NCBI GenBank assembly: GCA_964480725.1
Contig: CAYZQO010000004.1
Coordinates: forward strand, 62,001-126,000
From: JAFGBI01 sp964480725
GTDB lineage: Bacteria; Myxococcota_A; Polyangia; Polyangiales; Polyangiaceae
Length of the DNA: 64,000 nucleotides
Direction of reading: 5' to 3'
The notes under the pieces are model-generated. The model saw only the letters and a list, made by a program, of their open reading frames with translations, made no database searches and was not told where the DNA came from. The position numbers and the translations under genes were made by a program. Below, in pieces: positions 26,581 through 35,248 of the stretch. Numbering within the stretch: position 1 is the first letter of the stretch; every line of letters begins with the position of its first letter.

Positions 26581-27267
26581 TCAGCGTCCCCCAGCGTCGG
26601 CGCCCGCCTCGACCGCAAGGGTGCGCGCGTCGGTCACCACCCACGCGCAGCGCACGTCGTGCGCCTCGACCGGAAGCTCGACCAGGAGCTGGAAGTCGAA
26701 CCCGACCACCACGGCAACGGCGGGCGGGCAGTGCTCGGGGAGGGTGGCGTCGTACCAGCCGGCGCCGTGCCCGAGGCGGTGCCCGTCCGGAGAGATTCCG
26801 AGCGCCGGCGCCACCACCACGTCGAGGGCACCCGGGATCGCCTCGGGGGCGCCCGGTGGGGGCTCCGGGAAGCGATGCCCGCGATCGGCGAGGTCGCTCG
26901 CGCGCGCCGCGACGCGAAACCCGGTGCGCGACCCGTCCCCGTGCGGCTCGACGAAGGGGTAGTAAAGGGTGACGCCGCGCGCCCGGAGCACCACATCGAG
27001 CTCGGCCAGGTCGAGCTCGTGCCGCGGCCGGATGGCGGCGTAGAGCGCCACCGAGCGCGCTTGAGCGAGGACGGGGAGGTCGGCCAGACGCTCACAGGCG
27101 GCCCGGCTGCGCGCAGCCACGGCCGCCGTCGGCAGCGCGCCGCGCAGGGCGCGGAGGCGCTCGCGCAGCGTCCGCTTCGCCTCGGTCCGCAGGGCGGCGA
27201 GTTCTGCCGCATCCAGGGCGAGATCGGCGAGGATCGCGCCGGGAGGTCGCGAGGAGCCGGAGGGCAC
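26581..27267 (-). CDS. 5-formyltetrahydrofolate cyclo-ligase
   Basis: A 228-residue enzyme converting 5-formyl-THF to 5,10-methenyl-THF with ATP, a folate salvage step in the cytoplasm. Seen: the N-terminal EAKRTLRERLRALR helix, SVALYAAIRPRHELDL, a middle YYPFVEPHGDG and the ATP-binding motif GHRLGHGAGWYD, with VVGFDFQLLVELPVEAHDV following. Length is slightly above the usual 190-200 because of an N-terminal extension; a start further in is possible. It is convergent with the Fur gene and faces the divergent OPX gene. Confidence 0.88.
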   Translation of the reverse strand: MPSGSSRPPGAILADLALDAAELAALRTEAKRTLRERLRALRGALPTAAVAARSRAACERLADLPVLAQARSVALYAAIRPRHELDLAELDVVLRARGVTLYYPFVEPHGDGSRTGFRVAARASDLADRGHRFPEPPPGAPEAIPGALDVVVAPALGISPDGHRLGHGAGWYDATLPEHCPPAVAVVVGFDFQLLVELPVEAHDVRCAWVVTDARTLAVEAGADAGGR

Positions 27268-27601
27268 GGTGCGCGTGTTAGCGCGCCCGGCAGCGACCCC
27301 GCAACCGACGCCGCGAGCGCCCGGGGCCCCCGCTGGGCTACGGCGGCTCGGGGATGGGGTTCAACGCGGGGGAGCGCGGGCCCTCCGGGCAGATCAGGGC
27401 GCGAGGCGTGGCGACGGCGCTCACCCTCATGAGTGACCGCCCGGGTCCCGATCCATCACCAATAATGCAATCGGCGGCCCCGCAATCGACGCCTCGCGGG
27501 GCACCAGGTACGGGCGGCTTCCCCAGCCGCCCGGGGCCGGGGCTCGCGAGGGGGCCACCTGGCGCTTGGCGCGACCAGTCCAGGGCGGCATGCTGGCGCC
27601 C
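27268..27601. other. 334-nt region with a structured leader before the OPX gene
   Basis: A three-part fold is visible just before the OPX gene. An outer helix pairs GCACCAGGT (27501-27509) with ACCTGGCGC (27557-27565), 8 of 9 pairs; inside is a perfect 9-bp hairpin CGGGCGGCT/AGCCGCCCG (27511-27519 with 27525-27533). Upstream, AATCGACG and GGGGCACCA recall the blocks of the dispersed element (AATCAACG, GGGCACCA in copy A), so this may be a diverged fourth copy. An AT-rich patch near 27460-27475 could hold a promoter. No gene is seen. Confidence 0.35.
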
Positions 27602-28195
27602 ATGTGCTCCTCGGTGCGATGGTGGTGCGGGGTGGCGGCGCTACTGGCCCTGGTGGGCTGCGCGAGGGCCCCCTACGTCTGGGTCTACGATCTGCCCGAC
27701 TCGGTGCTCACGGGCCAGTCGGCCGCGCTTGTGCCCGGCGACCGGCTCTTCGTCTTCGTCCGCGACCAGCCGACCCTGTCCGCGGAGGTCGTCGTGGCCG
27801 AGGACTCCACCATCGCCCTACCGGTGGTCGGGCAGATCCGCGTGGGTGGCACCAGCCCCGAGCAGGTCGCCCAGTCGGTGACGAAGGGGCTCACCGGCGT
27901 CCTCGAGAAGCCGGTGGTCAACGTCTCCCTGGTCAGCCGACGCCCAGCCGAGATCGTGGTGATCGGCGAGGTCAGGAACCCGGGTCGTTTCGAGGTCCCG
28001 GAGGGGACGCGCATGGTCGACGCCCTTGCACTCGCCGGGGGCCTCAATGAGTTCGCCAACCGGAGGCGGGTGTTCGTCGTGCGGCAGGGGAGCTCGGCCG
28101 GAAGGATCCGCTTCCGATACGGGGAGGTCCTGAGCGGCGAGGTCGCGAGCAGCCGCTTCGTGCTCCTCGACGGCGACGTCATCGTGGCCGAGTAG
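27602..28195 (+). CDS. Short OPX (Wza-type) polysaccharide export lipoprotein
   Basis: A 197-residue outer-membrane polysaccharide export protein. The signal peptide ends in the lipobox LVGC near residue 17. A Poly_export domain (LVPGDRLFVFVRDQPTLSAE, GQIRVGGTSPEQVA, KPVVNVSLV) is followed by one SLBB domain (IVVIGEVRNPGRFEVPEG, DALALAGGLNEF). It lacks the C-terminal helix that forms the Wza pore. In Myxococcus xanthus such short OPX proteins (EpsY, WzpS, ExoA) act with a separate outer-membrane barrel; here a barrel gene starts 6 nt downstream. ATG 27590 or 27566 could also be used. No transporter or glycosyltransferases are adjacent. Confidence 0.85.
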   Translation: MCSSVRWWCGVAALLALVGCARAPYVWVYDLPDSVLTGQSAALVPGDRLFVFVRDQPTLSAEVVVAEDSTIALPVVGQIRVGGTSPEQVAQSVTKGLTGVLEKPVVNVSLVSRRPAEIVVIGEVRNPGRFEVPEGTRMVDALALAGGLNEFANRRRVFVVRQGSSAGRIRFRYGEVLSGEVASSRFVLLDGDVIVAE

Positions 28196-28201
28196 CGTCA
28201 C

Positions 28202-29398
28202 GTGGCGGTGCTGGCGCTCAGCGCGGCGCTCCTGGTGGGTGTCGGGGCAGCGGGACTGGAGGCGACCGCCCAGGCGACGGCGGAGGTCGCCAGCGGCGTC
28301 GCGCCGGTCCGCCCGCTGGAGCCGGCCGAGCCCACCCTCCTGACCACGCTCGCGCCGAGCCTCGCTGGGCGGGTGTTCACGCGGCGCTTCTCCTTCGAGC
28401 TGACCTACGGACCGCGCCTCTCGCTCCGGACGCCGAGCTACGTCGAGTCGATGACGCCCACGCTGCTGCACCAGGCCACGGCGACCCAGTCCTACCGCCT
28501 CACGCCCCGTACGGAGTGGCAGAACTCGGCCGCGGTCAGTTACGGTGAGGTCGATTACATCGACCTGGCGGAGATCCTCGAGTCCGAGGAGGCCCGCACG
28601 GTGACCACGGCGCGCCTGGGCGTCCTCGGGACCAGCGCGCAGACGCAGCTCACCCACGCCGTCACGCGGCGCTACCGGCTGTCCGTCGGCGCCGGTTGGT
28701 CTCGTCAGGAGCTGGTGGGAGACGCCGAATCGGCGACCTTTCCCACCTCCGAAACCGGCTCGCTCCACCTGTCGCAGGCGCTGACGCTCTCCCGGGTCGA
28801 CTCCCTCTCGCTCACCACCAGCGTGGGGCAGACCGAGTACGACCCCGGGCTGGACTACTCGTTCGGCAACGGTCTGATGACCTGGGGTCATGCGCTCTCG
28901 CCCACCGCCTCGACCACGGTGGGCGCGGGGCTCGCCGTCTACCTGGACGACGGCGGGGACTGGCTGACCAGCCCGACGGCCACCGGCAGTGCGCAGTCGT
29001 TCCTCGGGTCCGTCGGGACGCTCCGCACCACAGGCACGGTGTCGGTGACGCTGACCTCCACCCTCGACCCTTTCACGGGCCAGCCGCGCGAGGCCGTGGG
29101 CGTCCAGGTCGGCGTCAACGCGCGCGACACCCCCTGGTCCTACTCCGTGGGCGCGTCGGCCTTCACCGGTCTCCGACGGACCGCTGGCACCGGCAGGCAG
29201 GCGGAATCCTCGGTGTCGGCGCAGGCCTCGGCGACTCACCAACTGCACCGCACGACGGTGGTGTCGTTCGGCGTGCGGACCGCGTGGCGCGCGGTGGACT
29301 ATGGGGGAGCCGCCGCCGAACCGTACAGCCTCGAGGCACTCGGCTTCCTCGCCGTCCATTACCGACAGATCATCGCCAGCCGAGCCGGGCCGCGGTAG
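28202..29398 (+). CDS. Outer-membrane beta-barrel, EpsX-like partner of OPX
   Basis: A 398-residue exported protein starting at a GTG 6 nt after the OPX gene. A signal peptide (about 1-24, ending ATAQA) is followed by about 350 residues of alternating hydrophobic/polar strands with Thr/Ser/Tyr turns (RFSFELTYGPRLSLR, TARLGVLGTSAQTQL, YSVGASAFTGL) and a last strand HYRQIIASRAGPR. The length and the pairing with a short OPX match the EpsX/WzpX/ExoB barrels of M. xanthus, proposed to form the outer-membrane channel with the OPX in place of the Wza pore. The assignment rests on context and strand pattern, not on a detected family motif. Confidence 0.72.
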   Translation: MAVLALSAALLVGVGAAGLEATAQATAEVASGVAPVRPLEPAEPTLLTTLAPSLAGRVFTRRFSFELTYGPRLSLRTPSYVESMTPTLLHQATATQSYRLTPRTEWQNSAAVSYGEVDYIDLAEILESEEARTVTTARLGVLGTSAQTQLTHAVTRRYRLSVGAGWSRQELVGDAESATFPTSETGSLHLSQALTLSRVDSLSLTTSVGQTEYDPGLDYSFGNGLMTWGHALSPTASTTVGAGLAVYLDDGGDWLTSPTATGSAQSFLGSVGTLRTTGTVSVTLTSTLDPFTGQPREAVGVQVGVNARDTPWSYSVGASAFTGLRRTAGTGRQAESSVSAQASATHQLHRTTVVSFGVRTAWRAVDYGGAAAEPYSLEALGFLAVHYRQIIASRAGPR

Positions 29399-29438
29399 CC
29401 GCCGTCGCCGCCGGCAGCGGCGTTCGCGGCGAGGGGCC

Positions 29439-30581
29439 TCACGAGGAAAGGCCGAGCCAGGCGCCGACGCAGGCGAGCGCGAGCGCCACCGGCGCCGCCG
29501 CGAGCGCGAACACGACGGTGATCGGCGCGGTCATGCTGAGGCCGGCGACGGTGAGCGCAACGGCGACCAGAGCGCCGAGCGCTGGCTCGAGCACGCTGGT
29601 CGTGCCGGTGGCGCGCGCGACGAGGAAGCCCGCGGTCGGGAAGGCCACGAGCACGCCCGCGCCGAGCAGGGTGAGCGGCGCCGTGGCGCGGAAGTCGCCT
29701 TGCTCCGCCAGGGCGAAGTCGACCCCGATCCGGTGCCCGAGGAGGACGGAGCCGGCGAGCAGGGTGAGCATGAGCCCGAGGGTCACCAGCGTGGCGAGCG
29801 CGATCCAGTGGGGCATGAGCGGACGATCGCGGTGACTGAAGGCGCGACGCACGGCCTCGATCGAGGGCGGCTCGATGCCGCCGAGCAGCGACCGGTTCGA
29901 CGACGGGAGCAGACCAGCATCGCGGAGCCCGACCCACGCCGTGCCAGCCATGATGAGCACGAGCGGGGCGACCGCGACGAGGGCCCCCGGCGGGAGGCCG
30001 AAGACGACCAGCGAGTAGACCCCGTGGAGCGCGGCCGCGGCGACCCACGCCGCGGGGAACCAGCGGCCTCGACGGGCCCCGTGCCCGCTGCCGAGCGCGA
30101 AGCCCCAGACGCCGGCGAAGAAGACGTGAGCTGGGGCGCCGAGCCCAGCCCGAACGACCCGGATCGGCTCGAGCGGCCCCGTCACCAGGTAATGGGCCGT
30201 CGTGGCCAGAGCGAAGCCGGCGCCCGCACAGGCGGCGTAGAGGACGCCCAGGTGCGGGCCGTCGATCACACGGCGGCGCACTAACCACATCAGGCTGAGC
30301 ACGGCCAGCCCATGCTCGAGGGGCGCGACGAAGAGCAGCGTGGCGAGCAGGGCGCCGAGCACGTTCGCGTGACCCGGATCGATCGAGAAACCGGTGAGGG
30401 CGAGCATCGCGTCCACGAGCCTCGTCGCGACGACGCCACCGAGCAGCCCGACCGCGGCCACTACCCAGGCATGGCGCGGCGCGAGCGACCGTCGCAGGCT
30501 CACCCGGCGCCAGATCAGCGCCGCCATCGCGGGCGCAATGAGCCCCAGCGGGACGGCGATGACCAGGGACCAGGGGTTCAT
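29439..30581 (-). CDS. Multi-span membrane protein, PrsW-like with altered active-site motifs
   Basis: A 380-residue protein with ten or so hydrophobic segments. Four stretches resemble the PrsW intramembrane protease family in order: VAPLEHGLAVLSLMW (family PxxEE), YAACAGAGFALATTAHYLV (family GxGFAxxEN), RAGLGAPAHVFFAGVWGFALG (family R...HxxfTxxxGxxxG) and AALHGVYSLVVFGL (family HxxyN). The EE pair is EH and the EN is TAH, so protease activity is doubtful. Two further membrane pairs follow in the C-terminal third, after a soluble PPSIEAVRRAFSHRDRP loop. It converges with the OPX/barrel pair. Remote homology is judged by eye, so the family call is tentative. Confidence 0.55.
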   Translation of the reverse strand: MNPWSLVIAVPLGLIAPAMAALIWRRVSLRRSLAPRHAWVVAAVGLLGGVVATRLVDAMLALTGFSIDPGHANVLGALLATLLFVAPLEHGLAVLSLMWLVRRRVIDGPHLGVLYAACAGAGFALATTAHYLVTGPLEPIRVVRAGLGAPAHVFFAGVWGFALGSGHGARRGRWFPAAWVAAAALHGVYSLVVFGLPPGALVAVAPLVLIMAGTAWVGLRDAGLLPSSNRSLLGGIEPPSIEAVRRAFSHRDRPLMPHWIALATLVTLGLMLTLLAGSVLLGHRIGVDFALAEQGDFRATAPLTLLGAGVLVAFPTAGFLVARATGTTSVLEPALGALVAVALTVAGLSMTAPITVVFALAAAPVALALACVGAWLGLSS

Positions 30582-30632
30582 CGACGACGGCCACCTCTCT
30601 CGGGTGCGCGGAGCCGAGTGGGCCGAGCGGGC

Positions 30633-31415
30633 TCAGAAGTGCAGCCCGACCACAGCCGACGCGGTGAGGGCGGCCCCGATGCTGGCTCCGTCCTTGCCGT
30701 AGACGGCCTCCAGCCGCGCGGAGTCGGCGCCGGGAGCGACCTGGCGCAACGCGTCGGGTTCGACCCCCGGCCGCCTCAGGAAAAGGGCGTCGCCGGTGAC
30801 CCGGCCCCCGAGCGTGAAGGCCCGGCTCAGGTACAGGTCGGCGCCCCCTCCCGCCCGCAGGTCCCAGCCGCGAATCTCGACGTCACCGCTGTCGACACCG
30901 TCGTGCACGTTCAGGGCCCCTACCGAGGCGTAGCCACCGGAGAGGAGGAAGTAGGGCTCGACCCTGCCGAAGGGGATCCGCAGCCCGACCTCCCCATCCA
31001 GCGTCCAGACCTGCCACTCGCCGAAGGTGCCGAACCGGAAACGCGGTCCGAGGGTGATGAAGACAAGCCGCACCCCTAGGCCCCCGCCGAGCATGAGCCC
31101 ACCCTGCTGGGTTTCGACGACCGCGGGGTCGACGAGGCCGTCGGCCTTGAAGGTCTGGAGCCCGAGCAGCGTGAACCCCGCCTCGGCGTCGAGCCAGAAC
31201 ATCTGGAGTCCGCGCCCGGAGTCTCGTGCCTCGGCGGCGGCCAGGTCCCGCTCGGTGGGCGGTGGCGGCGCGATGGGGTCCGCCGCACCGCCCCCGGGCG
31301 GCGCCAGGCCTCCAGCCTCTAGCCCAGAGCCCGCCGGCGGCGCCTGCGCGCCGGCGGTCGCGGGCCAGCCGAGCGCGCCGGCGAGCCCCAGCCACGCCCA
31401 GCCGCGCTTCGCCAT
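30633..31415 (-). CDS. Exported outer-membrane protein of unknown function
   Basis: A 260-residue protein with a signal peptide (MAKRGWAWLGLAGALGW, cut near TAGAQA) when started at ATG 31413-31415; the frame opens further upstream at 31451. A short Pro/Gly linker is followed by about 190 residues of beta pattern: DAEAGFTLLGLQTF, GGGLGVRLVFITLGPRFRFG, RVEPYFLLSGGYASVG and a final SAVVGLHF strand with terminal Phe, as in outer-membrane barrels of the OmpA/W size. No family is recognised. It lies 51 nt upstream of the PrsW-like gene in the same direction and could be co-transcribed. Confidence 0.62.
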   Translation of the reverse strand: MAKRGWAWLGLAGALGWPATAGAQAPPAGSGLEAGGLAPPGGGAADPIAPPPPTERDLAAAEARDSGRGLQMFWLDAEAGFTLLGLQTFKADGLVDPAVVETQQGGLMLGGGLGVRLVFITLGPRFRFGTFGEWQVWTLDGEVGLRIPFGRVEPYFLLSGGYASVGALNVHDGVDSGDVEIRGWDLRAGGGADLYLSRAFTLGGRVTGDALFLRRPGVEPDALRQVAPGADSARLEAVYGKDGASIGAALTASAVVGLHF

Positions 31416-31644
31416 CGGCGCGCGCTCTGCCATCGGCCGGACCCTAGCCATCGGCCGGAGCCTAGCAGGTCCGGTCGGGGCGGCGAAGGGCAGGGCAGAC
31501 CCCTCGGCCGAGCAGCCTGGAGGGGCGGCGGGCGCGACGAGTTCGTCCCGCGGGCGGCCTCATAGGGCTTGCTCGGCGGCGTTACCACGGGACACACTTG
31601 CGGGCGGCGCGCGAGGGCCGCGCGCCACACTGGAAGGACTTGCC

Positions 31645-32298
31645 ATGCTCCACCTCCGCCACCTGTTGCTCGCGATCGCCGTCGTTCCGATGCTGACCGC
31701 AGCCTGTACGCTGATCACCGACGTCGATCGCTCCAAGATCGGTCAGGACGAAGGGGCCGCGGGGACGGCCGTCGGCGGCAGTAACGGTGGGGAAGGCGGG
31801 GAGGTCGCTCCGGCGGGCGGCACGGGCGGCACCGGTGGCACGGAGAGTGGTGGTAGCGGCGCCGAGGGTGGCGACGGTGGGACGGAGCCCACGGGCGGCA
31901 CCGGCGGCACGGAGCCTACGGGCGGCACCGGCGGCATCGCGCCCACGGGCGGCGCGGCAGGAGCCGCCACGGGCGGTGCGGCGGGTGCCACCACGGGCGG
32001 CGCGGCAGGGGCCAGCTCGGGCGGCGTGGCAGGGACCACCTCAGGCGGCGCGGCAGGAGCCACCACGGGCGGCACGGCGGGTGCCACCACCGACGGCGGC
32101 ACGGCGGGCGTGGCAGGCGGCGTGACCGGCGGTGTCGCAGGGGCAGCCGGTGCAACGGCGGGCGCGGCGGGCGCGGCGGGTGCAAGCGCGGGCAGCGCCA
32201 ACGGCGGCGCCGCGGGCAGCGCGGGCAGCCCGGCCGCGGGCAGCGCGGGCGCCCCCGTCGCGGGGACGAGTCCCGGCGGCGGCGGCGCGGTCGGTTGA
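31645..32298 (+). CDS. Lipoprotein made almost wholly of Gly/Thr/Ala repeats
   Basis: A 217-residue protein from ATG 31645. A signal peptide with lipobox TAAC (MLHLRHLLLAIAVVPMLTAA) leads to TLITDVDRSKIGQDEG, after which the whole chain is low complexity, built from GGT, GGAAGAT and AGAAGA units to the stop codon. No folded domain follows, unlike the two other lipoproteins in this window where such a linker leads to a domain. It may be a spacer or surface protein, or the remnant of a longer gene that lost its C-terminal domain. No homology can be claimed. Confidence 0.6.
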   Translation: MLHLRHLLLAIAVVPMLTAACTLITDVDRSKIGQDEGAAGTAVGGSNGGEGGEVAPAGGTGGTGGTESGGSGAEGGDGGTEPTGGTGGTEPTGGTGGIAPTGGAAGAATGGAAGATTGGAAGASSGGVAGTTSGGAAGATTGGTAGATTDGGTAGVAGGVTGGVAGAAGATAGAAGAAGASAGSANGGAAGSAGSPAAGSAGAPVAGTSPGGGGAVG

Positions 32299-32324
32299 GC
32301 GCCACGATTGGCGCTCGCGGCACC

Positions 32325-32981
32325 TCAGCGTCCCATCACCTCATACCGGACCGCTCGCCGCTCCGCCTCCGTGAAGGGGAGCCGGTAGCGGACGTCCAGG
32401 GTGGGCTGCGTTCCCGCAACGACGGGTGGCTCGCCGCGAGCGAGCAGAACCCACACCGTGCCGTGGGAGAGCCGCGCCCCCTCCGCGAGCCAGCGGTCGG
32501 GGGCCAGAGTGGCCCGAGACAGGGCCACGCGCCACGCCCCGGCGGGGAGCGCCTCACTGCGCTGGCGTTCGACCGCCGCTAGCCTGACGCCGACTCCGCC
32601 GGCCGCGATCCGCAGGAACGCGGCTCGCTTCGTCCGGGGCTCGACGAGGGTGAAGGCGGCGTCGGGACGGAGCAGGGCGACCACCAACCCCGGCGCTCCG
32701 CCGCCGCTGCCGACGTCGATCCAGGAGGCGGTCGGGGTGACGGGCTCGAGCGCAGCGATCACCAGCGCGTCCGCGAGGTACTGCTCCACGAGCTCCTGCG
32801 GATTGCGCGCCGCGGTAAGGTCCAGGCGCTGGCCCCATTCGATGACCCGGTCGAGCAGCGCCGCGAGCCGAGTCTCCACGTCGGACCCGAGCGGCAGCTC
32901 CCGCTGGAGATCGCGCTCCAGCCGCGCGCAAGCCGTCGTGATCGCGGGGAGCCAACCGGCGCGTGGCGCAGCGAGTTGCAC
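32325..32981 (-). CDS. rsmG: 16S rRNA (guanine527-N7)-methyltransferase, RsmG/GidB family
   Basis: A 218-residue SAM-dependent enzyme that methylates G527 of 16S rRNA. Seen: a helical N-terminus, NPQELVEQYLADALVI (family motif preceding the SAM fold), the glycine loop WIDVGSGGGAPGLVVAL, and FTLVEPRTKRAAFLRIAA. The N-terminal region lacks some consensus and the C-terminal sheet is short but complete (RGEPPVV, YRLPFTEAERRAV). It is not in the usual parA-parB or mnmG context. It runs in the same direction as the large glycosyltransferase-like gene upstream of it. Confidence 0.85.
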   Translation of the reverse strand: MQLAAPRAGWLPAITTACARLERDLQRELPLGSDVETRLAALLDRVIEWGQRLDLTAARNPQELVEQYLADALVIAALEPVTPTASWIDVGSGGGAPGLVVALLRPDAAFTLVEPRTKRAAFLRIAAGGVGVRLAAVERQRSEALPAGAWRVALSRATLAPDRWLAEGARLSHGTVWVLLARGEPPVVAGTQPTLDVRYRLPFTEAERRAVRYEVMGR

Positions 32982-33061
32982 GGTCCTCGCCCCCTACCCG
33001 GCGCCGGCGGCGACGTCCACTGCGCGCCGCGAGGCCGGCGGCGCGGCGCGCCCGACCCCGC

Positions 33062-35248
33062 TCACGGCGAGCCCACCACGGCCGCCAGCGCGGGTGGCAG
33101 TGCGGCCTCGGGCGGCCGGGGTCGATCGATCCAGCCCATGTCGAGCGCCCACTCCGTGAGACGTGCCTCGATGACCGGGAGCGCCTCCCAGCGTTCGAGG
33201 AGCGCACGCGCCGTCGCCAGATCCCCCGCGCGGAAGGCCAGCTCGGCGACCTTCACACCGTCGGCCGGGGCGAGCGCGGGGTCGGCGAGCGCGGGCCGGG
33301 CCACCTCGTGTGCGCGCCCCCAGGCGCCGACGCCAGCGAAGAACCAGGCGCGCAGCGCCATCCGGGCGGTGGGCGGCGCGCTGGCGGCCTGGGCGTGACG
33401 CCGCTCGGCGTCCGCGAGGTACTCGGCGACGTCGGCGACAGCGGTCGCACCTTGGGTGCGCTCGAGGTTGCGCACGAGCGTCGCTGCGAGCGCGAAGTCC
33501 TCGGCGCGGGCGGCGACGGGGACGAGGACACGCTGCTCGTTACAGTCGGGGCAACGCGCAGCGACCTCGCGCACCAGCGCGAGCGCGTGGGCGTCGTCAT
33601 CGAGGCGGCTCGCGAGACGCGCCTCCAGCGCCGCCAGGGTCATCGGGTGCCGCGCGAGCTCCCTCGCCGTATCGGAGTGCGCCGGGACCCAGAACGTCAC
33701 GGCGCCGTCGGACCCAACAAGACTCCCATCCTGGCCCGCGCGAAGCTCGACCACGAACCGTCGCAGCGCCCCAAGGCGCGAGCGATCGAGATCGGGTGTG
33801 ATGATGAGCAGGGACTCGAAAGCGTGCGTGAGCACGGCCCCCGCCCCCGACTGCCCCGCCGTGGCGGCTGCCCCGCGGTGGGCGTGCTCGGCGAGCGACA
33901 AGGCAATCCTCGGCCGCGAAGCGCGGAGCTCTTCCACGACGAAGAACTCGAGCGCGGGGAGGTAGCGGGGATTGCACTCGATCTCGTAGGTCCAGAAGCG
34001 CCTTGCGTCGGTGAAGTCCAGGGCGCGAATTACCGAGCGCGCGCTGAGTAGCGCGACGATGAGCGCGGCGACCGACAGCCCGATGCGACGACGTGCCGTA
34101 CCCACAGCGTCGAGGACCAGCCCTACGAGGAGCGCGAGCCCAAGCAGCGGCAGGCAGACGAGCCGGGGCGACGCGACGACAATGTTCACGACCGCCACGG
34201 CGTTGCTCACCGGAACGAGCAGCAGCGGTAGGGCCAGTGCCCCGACGATCCACTCGGTCCGATGGCGCCAGCGCAGCGCCCCCGCCGCGCACGCGGTGAG
34301 CCAGAGCGCCCCCATCATCGCGAAGCCGGCGTCGACCACGCGGGCGCCGCCCGCGTAGCGGATGAGCGAGCTGCCGAAGGACAGATCCTGGGGCCACACA
34401 GCCATCACTCCGTACCGACCGTAGGTTTCCAGCACGATCCCGAGTCGACCCCAAAGCCCCGGCCAGTCGCCACCCCCACTCCGCATCGGTAGCCACCACT
34501 GTCGCCACGCGACGTAGGCGAGGGCGAGCAGGAGCTGCGGTCCAACGTGCGTCATCAGCTCCCGTCGCGGCAACCGACGCGGAGCGGGCCACCCCGCGTG
34601 CGCGCACACCTCGATCGCAGCGAGCAGCGGGAGTACGACCGCGTGTTCCTTGCTGCCGTAGGCAACGAGCGCGCCGAATAGCTCGAGCGACCACCCCCAG
34701 GGCCGCCGCTCGAGCCGCGCGGAAACGCCGGCGAGCGCGAGGAGCACGCCCAAGCCGAGCAGGAGATCGGGACGGCCGGCGATCCACGCGACGGACTCGC
34801 TCTTCGTCGGGTGGATCGCCCAGAGCAGGGCGGCGAACAGCGCCGGCCAGGTCGCACCGATCCAGCGCCGGAGCGCGAGGAAGGCCAGCGCGGAGGCGGT
34901 CCCGTGGCAGAGCAGGTTGGTCGCGTGGAAGACGACCGGAGATCCGCTGCCGAGCGCCCAGTCGAGCGCATAGCTCGCGAGCACGAGGGGACGCCAGAAG
35001 TTGCGCGTATCCACTGCGGGCGCGTCCGCCCAGGAGGTGGACCAGAAGGAGTGGGTGAACCACCGGGTCCAGTGCGACAGGTCGTGCACGAACGGGTTCT
35101 CGACGATCAGCGGGTGATCGTCGAAGAGCCACGGCCCGTCGAGCGCGGGCGCGAAGACCGCGACCGCCACGGTGAACACGATCCCGGCGAGCAGGAGGGG
35201 CCGCGGGGCGCTCGACTCCGCCTCGGCTGCGCTGCTCGGGTCCTTCAC
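33062..35248 (-). CDS. TMTC-like GT-C membrane glycosyltransferase with C-terminal helical repeats
   Basis: A 728-residue protein from GTG 35246-35248. The first 400 or so residues hold about ten membrane helices with motifs matching TMTC-type O-mannosyltransferases of the GT-C class: LFDDHPLIVENP (acidic loop), NFWRPLVLASYALD, FHATNLLCHGTASA, LWAIHPTKSESVAWIAGRPD and YGSKEHAVVLPL. The C-terminal 300 residues look like soluble alpha-helical TPR-type repeats (DFALAATLVRNLERTQG, DLATARALLERWE). The family uses lipid-linked sugar donors on the outer face of the membrane. Substrate is unknown. Membrane plus repeat layout resembles the animal TMTCs, which is notable in a bacterium but not unique. 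Confidence 0.72.
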   Translation of the reverse strand: MKDPSSAAEAESSAPRPLLLAGIVFTVAVAVFAPALDGPWLFDDHPLIVENPFVHDLSHWTRWFTHSFWSTSWADAPAVDTRNFWRPLVLASYALDWALGSGSPVVFHATNLLCHGTASALAFLALRRWIGATWPALFAALLWAIHPTKSESVAWIAGRPDLLLGLGVLLALAGVSARLERRPWGWSLELFGALVAYGSKEHAVVLPLLAAIEVCAHAGWPAPRRLPRRELMTHVGPQLLLALAYVAWRQWWLPMRSGGGDWPGLWGRLGIVLETYGRYGVMAVWPQDLSFGSSLIRYAGGARVVDAGFAMMGALWLTACAAGALRWRHRTEWIVGALALPLLLVPVSNAVAVVNIVVASPRLVCLPLLGLALLVGLVLDAVGTARRRIGLSVAALIVALLSARSVIRALDFTDARRFWTYEIECNPRYLPALEFFVVEELRASRPRIALSLAEHAHRGAAATAGQSGAGAVLTHAFESLLIITPDLDRSRLGALRRFVVELRAGQDGSLVGSDGAVTFWVPAHSDTARELARHPMTLAALEARLASRLDDDAHALALVREVAARCPDCNEQRVLVPVAARAEDFALAATLVRNLERTQGATAVADVAEYLADAERRHAQAASAPPTARMALRAWFFAGVGAWGRAHEVARPALADPALAPADGVKVAELAFRAGDLATARALLERWEALPVIEARLTEWALDMGWIDRPRPPEAALPPALAAVVGSP

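Noticed and set aside
31743..32201. Minus-strand Pro/Ala-rich frame and tandem repeats suggesting a CRISPR or satellite
   Set aside because: The repeats are the Gly/Thr codons of the lipoprotein on the plus strand, with irregular unit length and no spacers.
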